Below, in pieces: positions 44,008-56,921 of a stretch of DNA of 64,000 nt. This DNA comes from Chlamydoabsidia padenii (lineage: Eukaryota > Mucoromycota > Mucoromycetes > Mucorales > Cunninghamellaceae). The stretch lies in NCBI GenBank assembly GCA_025330725.1, contig JAIWND010000058.1:1-64000 (forward strand), given 5' to 3'. The translations under genes were made by a program, and so were the position numbers. Every line of letters begins with the position of its first letter. Position 1 is the stretch's first letter. The notes beneath the pieces were generated by a model. The model was given only the letters and a program-made list of their open reading frames with translations, did not search any database and was not told the origin of the DNA.

Positions 44008-45918
44008 CTGATATGTTTCTATAATACTATACATCCTTTAGTTACGAGCCACTTTTCAAGGAATGCAGATTATCTTGATCGAGGAAGTCCATGAATTCCC
44101 TATGATCGACATGACATTGAAACCTTTCGAAGTAATTGCCTCCAATTGGTCAAAATTGGTAAAGCGCCCCTCCTCTCATACAAGAAATGCTTTTAATCTA
44201 ATGTCTGCTTTCTTCTTCATCTTCTTGGTTAGTTATCTGCTAATGTATCATTTTCAGCTTACATCAATTATTTCAACATCAAAAATTCACATTGGGAACC
44301 ATTGATAGAGCCATGGCAATTCGATTTACAAGTGTCTAAAGATGGCCAACAACAACCACTGAATGTAAAGATCATATCAGCCAAGGATTTAAATGTTAAT
44401 ATTACCCATACATTTTTGGAAAGTGCCATGACCACTATTGTTATGTTTGACAAACAAAAGAACGTAAGTACAACTCCAATAAGTTGGCAGAAGGCTAAAT
44501 TCTCTTTATTTCTTGCTATAGTCCAATTATTGTGGTGAACGTGGTCATGAATCCCCATACAAAATCAGAAATCGCACAGGATATCCTATTCATATCTGGA
44601 ATAGTAGTAACAATAACAATGATAATGATATTACTGAAGACTCATTCTCCACTGATGGAGTGACTGTACGCAAATTGGAAGATGGCAAAGATCTTCCTTG
44701 GTGGTTTGAAGATTGGCGTAAACGACGTGAAGTAAGTCAATACTAATTTTAAAAAAAAACTTTCAAGCTCTTGCTTACATCAAATTTATTATTATAGATG
44801 ACAGAAACGGTCAGCAATATCCTGAATGTACAATTGGAAGGTGCATTGTGGGAAACTTTACGTAATGCTCACGTGGATACCGAAGGAGAACATGTCTATG
44901 CTCTTCGTCCCTTAGTTCGCAACGTTCAACATCGGATTGTGTTTGATGTCAAGTTGGTCAATAATGTCAAGGTGGTAACGATCCGATCAGCCATGGTAAT
45001 TGAAAATCGAACCCTTCTTCCTGTTGATGTGACACTCTTGGATTCACGTGGTTATGCTGATGGCACATTTATCAAGATTGGTAAAGAAAAAGTTATTTGT
45101 GTTGACCTGATCTGATTTGATCTGATAACCTTATTTGTTTGTTTACTTGTTTGTTAGCCCCTGGTGAAGATTACCCGTTACCTATTGAAAAAGCTTTCCA
45201 TAATCGATTTTGTATTCGACCTGATGGTAACGTGCTGTCCTCTTTTTTTTTTTTTAAGAATAATTATTAACACTTTACCTTTTGATATAGCTGGATTTGG
45301 TTACAAATGGACAAGTCATGCTATACATTGGTCTGATTTTGTCAAGAACGATGATTACAAAACTACATTTAAATGTGTATCCGAAGAAACCAATAACAAT
45401 AACAACGATATGCCACCTTTTATTTTCCAAGTTTATGCCCGACATGATAAAACCAGTACACTCTATGGTCGGTATTGTGCCATGGCCATTCGACTCAGTG
45501 CTCCTGTGGAAATTGAAAATCTTTTACCTTATGATTTCAATTTTAGAATTATCGATAAAACCTCGGGTCAAGATTACAACTCGTTCTTACGCAAAGGTGG
45601 TTCTATCCCTTTACATGTTGTTGAAAACAAGCATTTGCTGTTACTTAATATCCATATTCCAAGCACAGGTAAATAACATCAATGGCAAAAGGAGAATCCT
45701 TTACTTACTCATGTCTGTATTCTATCTATTTGAAATAGCTTATAAAGCCAGTGAATTCGCTATTGTCAGTACTCGTGGGTCAGATGATTTGGACATCGAT
45801 GATACGATCCAATTAACAGATCAGAACAATAATTTACTCACCTTGAAAATCAATACTGTGTAAGTTAAGAAAAAAATCTTTTCCCTTTACTTTTCTTTCC
45901 TAAATATCATTTATATGG

Positions 45919-45991
<73 letters not shown>

Positions 45992-46982
45992 CAAAATACA
46001 GTGACATTCCTGACTCTGGTGGTGCTCGCAAATATAGTATATTTTCTCCTTATATCATCATTAACAAGACTGGATGTCCCATTGCATTGAAGCCTAAACT
46101 TGCTTGGCAAACTTCCATGTTCAACTCACAATCACCGATTTCTGTCTCCCGTCCTGCTTCAAAAGTAAATCGAAGTTTGAAAACATATTGCTTGTTGCTA
46201 ACCTCTTTTGGCCTTTTGACTATTTGACCTTTTTCTAGCCTGAGCCATTTATGTATTCTTATCCTAAGTATGATAATCGTAATCGATCTCTTATCCAAAC
46301 TTCAGGTTCTGAATGGAGTCAGGTAAAAAAGAAAGTGATTAACATATCGAATGTCAATCAGAATTAACTCTATTTACCTCTAAAAAAAGCCCCTGAGCTT
46401 TGAAGCTGTGCGTGCAGTTTATGATGTTAGTATACCAACACCTTCACAATCCGAGGAATTTCATATTGGTATCAATGTTCAAGAAGGAATAGGAAAAGTT
46501 AGTAGAAAGAAAGAAAGAAAGAAAAGACCTGTATCTAATGATTTTGTGATTCACCCTATATAGTATAAAGTCACGAAAATGGTGACATTGACCCCTAGAT
46601 TTGTCCTAAGCAACCATATGGATGTTTCCATCCGGTATCGTGAACCTGAATCACGTGTGGATCAAGAAGTCGAACCTCATGCCCGAACACCTCTTTATCG
46701 AATTCGAAAGAGTGCTGAAAAACAACTATGTATCAAGCTTCCTGGGATTAACAATGTATGGTCTGCCCCCTTCAATATTCAAGACATTGGAAAAATACAT
46801 GTGCGACTGAATAACTCAACCGGAGCCACGGTGATGTTAATGCGAGTAACAACTATTCTAGAAGACGCCACTGTTTTCATTGTACTGGATAAAGAAAAAG
46901 ATGACCAATGGCCTTACATATTGGTGAATCGGACAAATGAAGACATGACATTTTATCAAGAAGTAAGTTTGATAATGACGAC

Positions 46983-47032
<50 letters not shown>

Positions 47033-48170
47033 AAGGAAAATGTAAGTAAACTTTTTATCTTCTCATAGGATCCATTGTCGGCACTTTCAAGCGGTGGCAA
47101 CCAACGTCTCAATGTTAATAAAAGCAAGGTATATACTCTTCCTGCACAATCTAACATTCCTTATTCTTGGGATATGCCTGCTGTTAAAGATAAAAAGATT
47201 GTCCTGAACATTTATGGCCGTGAGCGATCCGTCAATATGCAAGAAATTGGTAGCCAACTACCTTTCCGACATACGGTAATCTATCATCATTTTCTACTTT
47301 TCTTTCTTTCTTGTGAAACTGAAACTGAAAATTGAATTTATGTATAAAATAACCATTATAGACGAAGTATGGACAACATGCTATTACATCTATAGATATC
47401 AAGACTCATGGATCGCGCCAAATTGTCCAATTGTTTCCATTCAACCAAGGCAAAAGTTTATTCCGTCCGGCCTCTTCTTCTTCGAATAATACTTACAGTA
47501 ATGCATCAACTTCGACCCATTGGGAAACAACACGTATAGATGGCTTTGAAGCCATTGATATTAAACCTGTTTTCAATGCCGTTTTCCAACTTACTTTGTC
47601 TCATATTGGTTTCTCGGTGATCAACAAACAATTACAAGAACTTGTCTATGTTACATTTAAGGGTATGGATGTCAAGATAACTGATTCAAATATGTATCAA
47701 TCTCTTCGCTGGAATATCAAATGGCTTCAGGTACATTCTAAAAAGACAAAAGAAAACAGAAACTCTAATTTTTTATTTTTTATTTTTTTATTTTATTTTA
47801 TTTGATTTAAAAAAATGTGCAGATCGACAATCAACTGTACGGGACTCTATTCCCTATTCTTCTTTATCCTACTAACATGACCAAGGAAATGGGCCAAGAA
47901 ATATTACCAACGTTCCAATTGGCATTGGATCGAGTCAAAGATGATTGTAAGTATGATTATGGGATGTGTATATATTTTGTCTTATTATTGACTCAATTGT
48001 TATTATATTGTTATATAGCCCATGGAGTGCTTTATTTCAAGTATTTCTCGGTTTTGCTGCAAGAGCTTAGTTTGGAAATGGATGAAGAATTCATCTATGC
48101 TATTCTCGACTTTTCTCAACTCAACGTGAATGGATGGAACACTAATATGGACGACAGGTACAGCAATACC

Positions 48171-48229
<59 letters not shown>

Positions 48230-48942
48230 GAAACAATGATTCTAACTGCTCTACCCTCCCCCCTCTTTTTTTATAAATAGCCGTGTTTGGGAGTATAACA
48301 CAGATATTCCTGATGCAAAACAACAAGAAGATATGGCTCTACTTTATTTTGAAGTTCTTAGTGTTCAACCTATTCGTTTTGATCTCTCATTTTTGAGAAC
48401 TGCCCGAGTGAATATTGTGGACGACAGGTAGTTAGACGAATTTCATGGCTTTTTTTTTGTTTTTGTTTAACACATACTTCTTGTTAGAAACCAAAATAAC
48501 TCTGCATTGATGTTCTTTGTGAACATTCTGACTATGGCTATTGGAAATATCAATGTAAGAAAGAAAAGAAAAGAAAAGAGAAATCACAACAAACATTGAT
48601 GCATCATGTTGATAGAACGCACCCATGAGGTTTAATGCATTGGCAATTGAAAATCTTATGGCGAGTCGCCAAGATTTGACCAATCGGATCTTCATCCATT
48701 ATAGCGATCAATTTGTCTATCAAATTCATAGAATGCTCGGATCAGCCGATTTCCTTGGAAATCCAGGTAAGACGTATCGAACTCAATACGACAGTGTATT
48801 TACCCTTCTATATCATAGTCGGTCTTTTCAATAATTTAAGCTCTGGTGTGGCCGAATTGTTTTATGAGCCTTGGCAAGGTCTTATCATGAGTGATCGCCC
48901 ACAAGATCTAGGCATGGGTATAGCAAGAGTAAGAAACTGGAA

Positions 48943-49009
<67 letters not shown>

Positions 49010-50088
49010 CCACGTATCAACCACCCAACTCCAACTTTTGTAATTTAGGGATTCAGTGGATTTGTTCGAAAAAGCGTATTTGGTGTGACGGATAGTTTCA
49101 CCAAATTCACAGGCAGTATTGGGAAAGGATTATCAGCAGCAACTATGGATCGCGAATATCAAGAAAGACGACGTATGAATATGGCAAGAAATAAACCTCG
49201 GCATGCATTGGTTGGTATGGCTCAAGGTGCAAATTATTTTGCCAATAGTCTTGCAAGCGGTGTCACTGGTCTTGTGGTAAAAATCTTCTACAAAAAAAAG
49301 GGGGCAAGAAGAAGGAGAATAGTAGCTAACGTCTTACTTCCTGACTTTATTTTAAGACTCAACCTATTGAGGGTGCATCAAGAGAAGGGGTTGGTGGTTT
49401 CTTTGCTGGTGTTGGGAAAGGACTTGTTGGGTAAGTGAGGGACAATGATTACAAAAGAAAAGAAAAAAAAACTCGAATGATTTTTTTATTTATTTGTTTG
49501 TTTGTTTTTATAGGGCTGTCACCAAACCTGTGGTAGGCGTTTTTGATCTTGCAAGTAATGTTACAGAAGGCATTCGAAATACAACAACACCTTCGGATAC
49601 AAATGATATTGAACGAATACGGTATCCAAGATTTATAGGTGACTCAGCCGTTTTGAAAGTAAGGAACAATAAAGACCAGGAAATCTCTCTTTTGTTTTTC
49701 AAACTAACCAACCCCCAAATTGTTTCTACAGCCTTATTCAATTCGTGAAGCACAAGGTCAAAGTTGGTTGAAGGATGTGGGTGGTGGAAAATATTTGAAA
49801 GATGCTTACATTGCTCATTGCCATGTTCAAGATAATGATCGAGTTGCTATGTTGACATCCAATCGCCTTATGCTTATGAGAACCAAAAGACTTGGCGTGG
49901 AATGGCAAGAACCTTTCACTGATATTCAAACAATCAAATGTGAACCGACAGGTATTGCGATTTATCTTCGTAGTATGAGCTGGGAACCATTTTTGGTCAT
50001 TCCAGAAAAGGCAAGCCGAGAACATTTTTTCAAAAAAATCGAAGAAACCGTTTTACAATATAACGCGGTCAGAAGACCTGTACAATAG
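37848..50088 (+). CDS. VPS13: Vps13 bridge-like lipid transfer protein
   Basis: A gene of about 12.2 kb with about 30 exons and roughly 3,000 residues. The chorein N-terminus [39 protein letters not shown] and [19 protein letters not shown] is diagnostic. The longest exon (about 40537-43944) encodes the beta-groove repeats with acidic, polyQ and poly-Asn inserts. The adaptor-binding (VAB/SHR-BD) region includes [16 protein letters not shown] and [22 protein letters not shown]2_C-like helices follow ([36 protein letters not shown]), and the C-terminal PH-like domain ends [15 protein letters not shown]. Vps13 moves bulk phospholipid between membranes at ER, mitochondria, vacuole and peroxisome contacts. 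Every exon join I followed is open, so the gene looks intact although six introns carry A or T runs of 36-66 nt. Confidence 0.97.
38919..38954. repeat. T36 in a VPS13 intron
   Basis: Ends about 13 nt before the acceptor ATAG, so it forms an extreme polypyrimidine tract. Confidence 0.9.
43957..44005. repeat. A49 in a VPS13 intron
   Basis: A-type run just after the donor GTAAATAATATT, with the acceptor CTTTAG about 35 nt downstream. Confidence 0.9.
45949..45991. repeat. (GTT)n followed by T43 in a VPS13 intron
   Basis: Nine or so GTT units at about 45919-45948 run into 43 T residues. The acceptor ACAG follows 10 nt later. Confidence 0.9.
46984..47030. repeat. A47 in a VPS13 intron
   Basis: 47 uninterrupted A residues between the donor GTAAGT near 46962 and the acceptor CATAG near 47069. 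Confidence 0.9.
48180..48228. repeat. T49 in a VPS13 intron
   Basis: 49 uninterrupted T residues following TTTTTCTTC. The acceptor AATAG is about 50 nt further on. Confidence 0.9.
48943..49008. repeat. A66 in a VPS13 intron, longest homopolymer in the window
   Basis: 66 uninterrupted A residues follow the donor GTAAGAAACTGG. The acceptor TTTAG lies near 49048. Confidence 0.9.
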
Positions 50089-50111
50089 CTAGACTTTTTT
50101 TTCAAATAAAT

Positions 50112-50112
<1 letters not shown>

Positions 50113-50147
<35 letters not shown>
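50113..50147. repeat. T35 just after the VPS13 stop
   Basis: 35 T residues begin 24 bp after the VPS13 stop codon, right behind AAATAAATG (a polyadenylation-like hexamer), between the convergent ends of VPS13 and the acyl-CoA dehydrogenase gene. Confidence 0.85.
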
Positions 50148-50148
<1 letters not shown>

Positions 50149-50247
50149 ATCCCACTACTGTGATTTTTATTTTCAACGAAAAGAAAAGAAAATGAAAACA
50201 GAATGTTTGTTTTGTAAAATGATACATAAAGTAGCCCACATAGCCAA

Positions 50248-52195
50248 CTACAATCGTGCCCCTTTGGGGAAGTACTTCATGGCTTGACGCACCCCAAGAT
50301 CTGCCATTATTTCTTCAGATCCTCCGAGAATAGCCTATTAAAGTATTATGATTAGACCTGAGTATTGAATGCTTCATTCAATTTTAGTTCTTACCGAAAA
50401 TTTGTAGGTACGTTGAAGGGTTTCGATATTTCTACCCATACCAGTTTTAGTGATTGCACGGCCACCAAAAATTTGACAAGCTTGATCGGAAACGTGATGT
50501 AACATTCGAGTCATTTGGTATTTGCAAAGAGCGAGAGGCCCGGCTAGTTTAATGGACTGCTCCTTGTAATTCATATGGTTCATTTGATAAGTAAGGTTTT
50601 CAAGCCAATTATGCATGCTTTCCACTTGGGCAATCTGGGATAAAAAATGTTATTCTCCGCCTCTCAAATACCTTTTTTCTTCTTCTTTTACCATGCCAGC
50701 AAGTTTGTTGCGTATCACAGGTTGATCAATTAATCGTTTACCAAATACTTGTCGTTGATTTGCCCACTTGAAGCAATCTTCCACTACCAATCTTGCAGCC
50801 ATTGATGCACCACACAACATGATGTATCGTTCATGATTGAAGTTTGCTAAAAAACAAAAAAAATATAATTAGTCGGGTCAAAAATCAAATTGTTTTGGAA
50901 ATAATAGCAATTGGTAAAAATAACTTACACAAGACCACTTTAAATCCTTGGTTTTCTACTCCAAGGAGATTTCCTACGGGGACTTTTACATTTTCAAATG
51001 TCACATAAGCGGTACCGGCGCTTGAGCCAGAAGAAGTTTTGATTAGTTTAGTTTCAACACCTTCAGTTCGTTCAATTAACAACATGGACATTCCATCATT
51101 AGTCTGAACAGCCGTAGAAAAATAGTCAGCAAAACAACTGCTCAGAGAGAGAGAGAGAGAGAGATGGTTTTATGAGAACGTGTAGCTACAATTTTTCGAC
51201 TTTTGTAATATTTACCCGGTAGTGATCCATTTTTTTACACCATTGACAATATAGTAAGATCCATCAGATGATAATTTTGCAGTTGTTTTAACAGAGGCGA
51301 CATCAGAGCCTGCTCCTGGCTCGGTAATAGCTAAACACATACGTTTCTTGCCACTTAGAACTAAAGGTAGAACCTTTGATAGTAAAAAAAAAAAAATATA
51401 AGTGATTAATGATATGTTGTCCAGAGATGTGAAAACAAAATACCTTTGCCTTGAGTTCAGGTTTAGCAAAATTGATAATTGTAGGAACCGAGATAGTCAT
51501 GCCGCCTAAAACGCCAGAGCCCAAACCAGGGCAGGACCAACGAGCAAATTCTTCATGAACAATCATTTCATAAAAATAATCGTATTCTTCTGGCTTGATG
51601 TTACCAGGCAATTGAACACCTTTGACAGCATCGGGCCCAATATTCGCAGCCAAAAGTCCGGTAGAACCTAACTTTTGGACGAATGCATCGGGAGGACGCT
51701 CACCTGAATCCTCCAATTCACGCGCTTCCGATTTCATAGAATCCAGAATCTCACGTACAGCGATTCGAAACTGTGCATGTTTTTCGCTAAAAAAAATCCA
51801 AATTAAAAAAAAGAGTGGTGTGTTATTCTTGGGTTGATATTTTCATGGTGCTGGTTGACTTACTTGAAATACGGTGACTTGTAACCCATCCAAAAACTTG
51901 ATTCCGCATAGGGTACTTTTGAGATATCACCGGCCTGGTATAAGGTAATTTGTGGTGTTTCATTGGTAATGGTACCTATTTTGTAGCGATTGTACTTGAC
52001 CAAAACTTCTTGCTTATGTAGACCATAGAAGGCATCTGTGGCATCTTTACCTGCCCATTCAAGGATGGGGAAAGAACCGCCAGGGTGTATGTCGATAAAC
52101 CGACTCATATCGTATACATTGGTGTCAATGATAATCCATAGATCATTCTCTGACGAATGTTTGGCAACTTCAATGCGACTGTAAACTTTCGACAT
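50248..52195 (-). CDS. cytochrome b5-acyl-CoA dehydrogenase fusion with C-terminal ARL
   Basis: About seven exons from [18 protein letters not shown] (52195) to GARL (stop 50250-50248). Residues 1-75 are a cytochrome b5 domain with [17 protein letters not shown] and a second heme-side His in FYGLHKQEV. Then comes a full acyl-CoA dehydrogenase: [30 protein letters not shown], the FAD/substrate motif [20 protein letters not shown] with [33 protein letters not shown], and [14 protein letters not shown] followed by [13 protein letters not shown]. The protein ends [12 protein letters not shown] fits the PTS1 consensus [SAC][KRH][LM]. Classical fungal peroxisomes use acyl-CoA oxidase, so a peroxisomal dehydrogenase with a tethered heme would pass electrons to heme or cytochrome instead of O2. 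Substrate is unknown. The domain is intact. Confidence 0.9.
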
Positions 52196-53591
52196 TTTCA
52201 AAGAGTGGTGGGAAAGGGTTTACAAAATACAATGTAAGTGAGATAAATCAAAAGACTAACAATCATGAAATTGGTCAAAAAGTATTTATATCAAGTTTTC
52301 TGTTGTGAAAAAGTTGACTAAATAAATTCCCAGGCAAAATTATATCAGCTGTTCCTCTGCCCGTATTTTTTTATTTGTATCAAGTCAGGGTAAAGTTCAA
52401 TTCCCACATCCTACTTTTTTTTTTTCTTTCAGGACTATCGGAGTAGAAAAAGGGCAAAATGTTGCCGAGGTTGCATGAATCTGGGTTCAAGGAACTGGCC
52501 ATTGGTTGACAAGGTCTGTCATTGAATTATAGCTCCATGACGTTAATTCTGGACTCAACCCTCATCTCTGAACTAAAAACATGTGTGAATATGATGAAAA
52601 GGGGAGGAGGCCATGAAAGGATACATTAAAGATGTCAAGCATGAAAAATAACTATCTAAATTGTTTACATCTGCACTCCCAGCACCAGCGAAGATCCGGA
52701 GGCATGCGGAAAAGAGCTCCTTACCAAACCAATTTATATTTTGGGGAGGGATTTTTTCTGCAAATTTTTTTCCTTGTCATACACAGTTGTAATGAAGGGA
52801 AAATACAATATGTAGTTGCTCTTCTGACCTCTCTCATTTGTACAAGCAACAATATTAAGGCAGTTTACCAGTGAACACGTTAATCTATGTATCGATTAGC
52901 TGCATTACTCCAGTAAAATTGAAAAAAAACACTTCACTTACGCAAGAGCTCTTGACTTACAGTCATAGCTTCAGTAGAAAGCAGTAGCAATGTAAACATT
53001 TCCCTTTGAGCTACACTATAAATTGCACTTCTTTACAGTATATCTTCTCTTTTGCACGCGTTGTTCAAATCATTTAAATCGGCTTACAGTTGCTTCACGA
53101 GTGGAAACTTCATAATTTCCCTTTTTAGGTCACCGAATTTCCATGTGACTGAACCCAAGAAGCGTCACCATCACATGAAAGATTTTTATTTTAGGCCATA
53201 CTGTATAATTTCGAAGGAAGGGTGGGGTGAACTAAGTTTGTGCCACATAATTGAAAGGGGAAAAAATTAGTGTTCGCACTTTGGTTTACAAAAATGGCAT
53301 GATAATATTAATAGCTATTCCTGCATGACAGTCAAACAATTGAAGTTTAAAGAAAAAGAAAGAGAGAGAAAAACAGAGAAAACGAATATCATTTCATTAT
53401 GCTATACTGTATGTGAAACTGATAGGGAAGAATTAAAGAACCGGCTTGTTACAAGTGCCCAAAAGTGGCTATTTACTGATGACGAGAACGTTACCTCCAC
53501 GCAATATTTGAAACGGCGATTCGAAACACCTTGCGGTTAAAAACCGTAATTCATCAACATGCGTTAAAAGGGTGCCCTCCTGTCTCTTTTT

Positions 53592-53626
<35 letters not shown>

Positions 53627-53653
53627 TAATCGTACAGTAATTCAAGTTCAGCT
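52196..53653. other. intergenic region between divergent genes
   Basis: About 1.46 kb separates the divergent acyl-CoA dehydrogenase and OSH3-type genes. It has a (GA)-rich stretch near 53350-53375, a T tract near 53597-53620 and several TACAG-type motifs. Short open frames (for example 53325-53540 on plus) lack family resemblance, and I do not call them genes. Confidence 0.6.
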
Positions 53654-56600
53654 ATGGAGGTTGTTCAAGTTCAACCAAGGGACAGGTAAAAAGAGACTCT
53701 GCGAATATACAAGACTTTCTTTTTTTTATTATTTTATTTTAATCTTGCGGTATTCATTCTTTCTTTACAAAATAAAGTTACCTTCACTATGTATACGTGC
53801 CAATCAAAAACACAGCTATCATTTGGTCTTTCACAACAAAACGCAACAACATTCAGTTTGGTGTTTATAAACGACACGGCCAAGAACCTTTACCGTCTTC
53901 TTCCGAGATACTGTTTCGTGCTCAGGCTCATCGACAAGGCTCCTTGCCAGCTGGTGAACTTTTGAATACTCAAGGCAAGTTAATTCATTCCATACCCAAG
54001 AACCAACGTATTAATATCTCCTACTATAGGCTGCACGAAAGAGCTACTCTCCTCATCAGCTGGATCTGTCAATAGTGTTAACTCATCAACGGCTAGCAGG
54101 CCTAGAGCCAAGTCGGTGGCATCAACCAAATTACGTGAACAAGGGTTGACTGAGATTGTGCCAATTCAACAAACCAATTCTAGTCAAACCAAGGTGGAAG
54201 GTTCTTTAGTAGTAACTGAGCCTGGAAACTATGTTCTCGTTTTTGGTAAGCGAAACTCTTTCCTATGAATGCTTTAAGGAATTAAATTTGTTTTGAAAAA
54301 AAATAGATAACACTTTCTCTCGCAATACGCCCAAGTTATTGACCCTATCTGTGACTTTATCAGAAACACCGTTGCCTGGCTCGAAGGAGAACTCTTCCAT
54401 GAACGGCGACGAAGCTTCAGTAAATCAATATGAACTTACCGGCTGGCTTTTGAAAAAGCGGCGCAAGAAAATGCAAGGCTGGGCTAAGCGCTGGTTCAGG
54501 CTTTCGGCATCGGGTGTGTTATCGTACTCAACATCACCAACAGGTGTTCCTCGTGGTTTTATCCAAATCAGAATCTCAACCATCACCAATCAACCTAAAT
54601 CACGTGCGCTCCACATTGACTCTGGAACCATGATATATCACTTGAAGGCACTGACTCCCGAAGACCATGAAATTTGGACCAAGCATCTTAAGAAGCATCG
54701 CGCATCTGGATTAGAAACTGAAGTCGAAAGTTTTGAAGAATGGCGCCATAAACGCCAGTCTCGTCATGTTTCTGCAATTACCAGGGAAAAAGTGAAAATG
54801 GATATCTCAAGTGGATTGCAAGGTAGTCAACTCGTCAAAGACAAATTACAATGCTTAGACCAATGGTTGAATGAACAGAAAGGCCAATATAATGACAAGG
54901 AAGAGCCTGATTGGATCACACGCTTAGTTCAGCTGAAGGATGACTTGAAAGTCGCCGTAAATCGACAGGATCAACAATGGCATGTGGTTCAAGAAACACT
55001 GGTGCAATCCGATACATTTGGGCCAAGTGACACCTCCACCCCTCTCTCTACAATTGTTGACCGTAATGCAGTTGCTACCGCCACTTCCTCGTCTGCCGAC
55101 ATCCTTGCTGGTCTCCGTCGTACCGCCACAATAATGTCTCATGATTCTTCGTTCTCGGAGGAGTTTTACGATGCAGAGGATCTAGAGTTAAGCCCTAGCG
55201 AGGAAGATAATGATGGGGATGGGGATGTGCGCATAGAGGAAACTGCTGACACAACGGATGATGAAGAGGAAGATGATGAAGATGAGGATGTCGAGGAAGA
55301 AGAACAAGACCAAGCTGAAACCTCTGGATCAGGTATAAATAATCATAATTATAATAATACCAGAGACTTTATCCCATTCTTGATGCTTTTATAGAGCAAT
55401 CAAATAATAAGGATTGGACCAAGCAATGGCCTGAATGCACTCACCGTCGTCATCGATTACCTTCACCAGCTGTGGGGGACCTGGGCTCTGCGTTATCTGT
55501 GTTTCGAAAAAATGTCGGCAAGGACTTATCTACTATCTCAATGCCCATCAGTATGAATGAACCTCTGAATATGCTTCAAAAAGCTTGTGAAGAATTGGAG
55601 TACTCCGATCTTTTGGACAAAGCATGTACGTTACCGGCTTCCATGGAACGGCTTATGTATGTGACCATATTTGCAATTTCTAGTTACAGCTCTTCCCAAT
55701 ACCGAACTGGTCGAAAGGTATGAAAAAAAAAAAAATCAAGCTCATGTGGTACTCAACTCTTTTTTTTTTTTTTCTTGTGGCGGGACTTGCAAAGCCATTC
55801 AACCCAATGATGACTGAAACTTACGAGAATATACGGCCTGACAAGGGATTCCGCTTTATTGCTGAAAAGGTATCACACAATCCCTTAATTATTGCTGCTC
55901 ACGCAGAGTCAAGAAATTATAAATACTGGCAATGTACCAAGATCAAAAGCAAATTTTGGGGGAAATCCATGGTAAAAAATATATATATGCAGAAACCATA
56001 ACATGCACCACGTTTATGCCTTTTCATATCAACGCCTTTGTTTTTCTTTTTCTTTTTCTTTTTCTTTTTCTTTTTCTTTTTTTCGCATGATCCAAGGAAT
56101 TTATGACTGAAGGTGTATTCCATGTCAACCTAACTGGACATGATGACCATTTCACCTATGCTAAGCCCAGTAGTTGGATGCGAAACATGATTGCCGGAGA
56201 AAAATACTTGGAGCATGCAGGGGAAATGAAAGTGGTGAACCATACAACCGGGGAATACGCGATTGTGACATTTAAAGAAGGGACTGGTGGTGGATTATTC
56301 GGTGCTCCCACCAATCGAAACGACATTGTGGCTACATTTTATTGTGCATCTGGTAAAAAAATGCGACGTGTAGTAGGCAAATGGAGCGACAAACTGACTG
56401 AAGAAGTGGATATGAATAAGCGGCAACTATCTGTGCTATGGACTGCTAATACACCTGGAGTGGAGGATCATGCCAAGTACTACGGCTTTACCAGATTTTG
56501 CATGGAACTCAATGAAATAACAGAAATTGAAAAAGACAAGCTTCCCATCACGGATACTCGGTATCGACCAGACCAACATTTGTATGAACTAGGTAATGTG

Positions 56601-56921
56601 TCTGAAAAAGAAAGCACAATTGAATTAATTTTATTGACATCACTTTCCCCAATAAATTTTTGTTTCATATCAGGGAATGTGGATGAAGCTGATGCAGAAA
56701 AACAACGGATTGAACAAAAACAGCGAGACCGGCGAAAAGATTTTGAACTTCAAGGGATTACATGGAATCCGCGCTGGTTTACTTTGCAAGAAGATCCTTA
56801 CAATGAGCCAGGATTTGTGTCAGCTGATAGCCGAGTTGGGCAATCATGGGTTTTCAATGATCAATATTGGGCTGCTAGAGAATCTGGAAAATGGCCACAA
56901 GACTTGCTTAAATTATGGTAG
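53654..56921 (+). CDS. OSH3: oxysterol-binding protein, Osh3 type (GOLD-PH-ORD)
   Basis: About eight exons, roughly 900 residues, starting [20 protein letters not shown]. The N-terminal GOLD domain ([20 protein letters not shown], closing with [19 protein letters not shown]) is followed by a PH domain ([34 protein letters not shown]), acidic linkers, and the OSBP lipid-transfer domain ([68 protein letters not shown]). GOLD-PH-ORD is the Osh3 layout. Osh3 works at ER-plasma membrane contacts in PI4P turnover through Sac1. The family signature EQVSHHPP appears here as EKVSHNPL, so one of the two PI4P-contacting histidines is Asn. One intron (53975-54029, 55 nt) begins GC instead of GT. Confidence 0.93.
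56041..56082. repeat. (TTTTTC)n hexanucleotide repeat in an OSH3 intron
   Basis: Seven or so tandem TTTTTC units form the polypyrimidine tract before the acceptor CCAAG at about 56096. Confidence 0.85.

Noticed and set aside
53325..53540. 71-residue plus frame rich in Lys/Glu
   Set aside because: Low-complexity GA-repeat translation in intergenic DNA.
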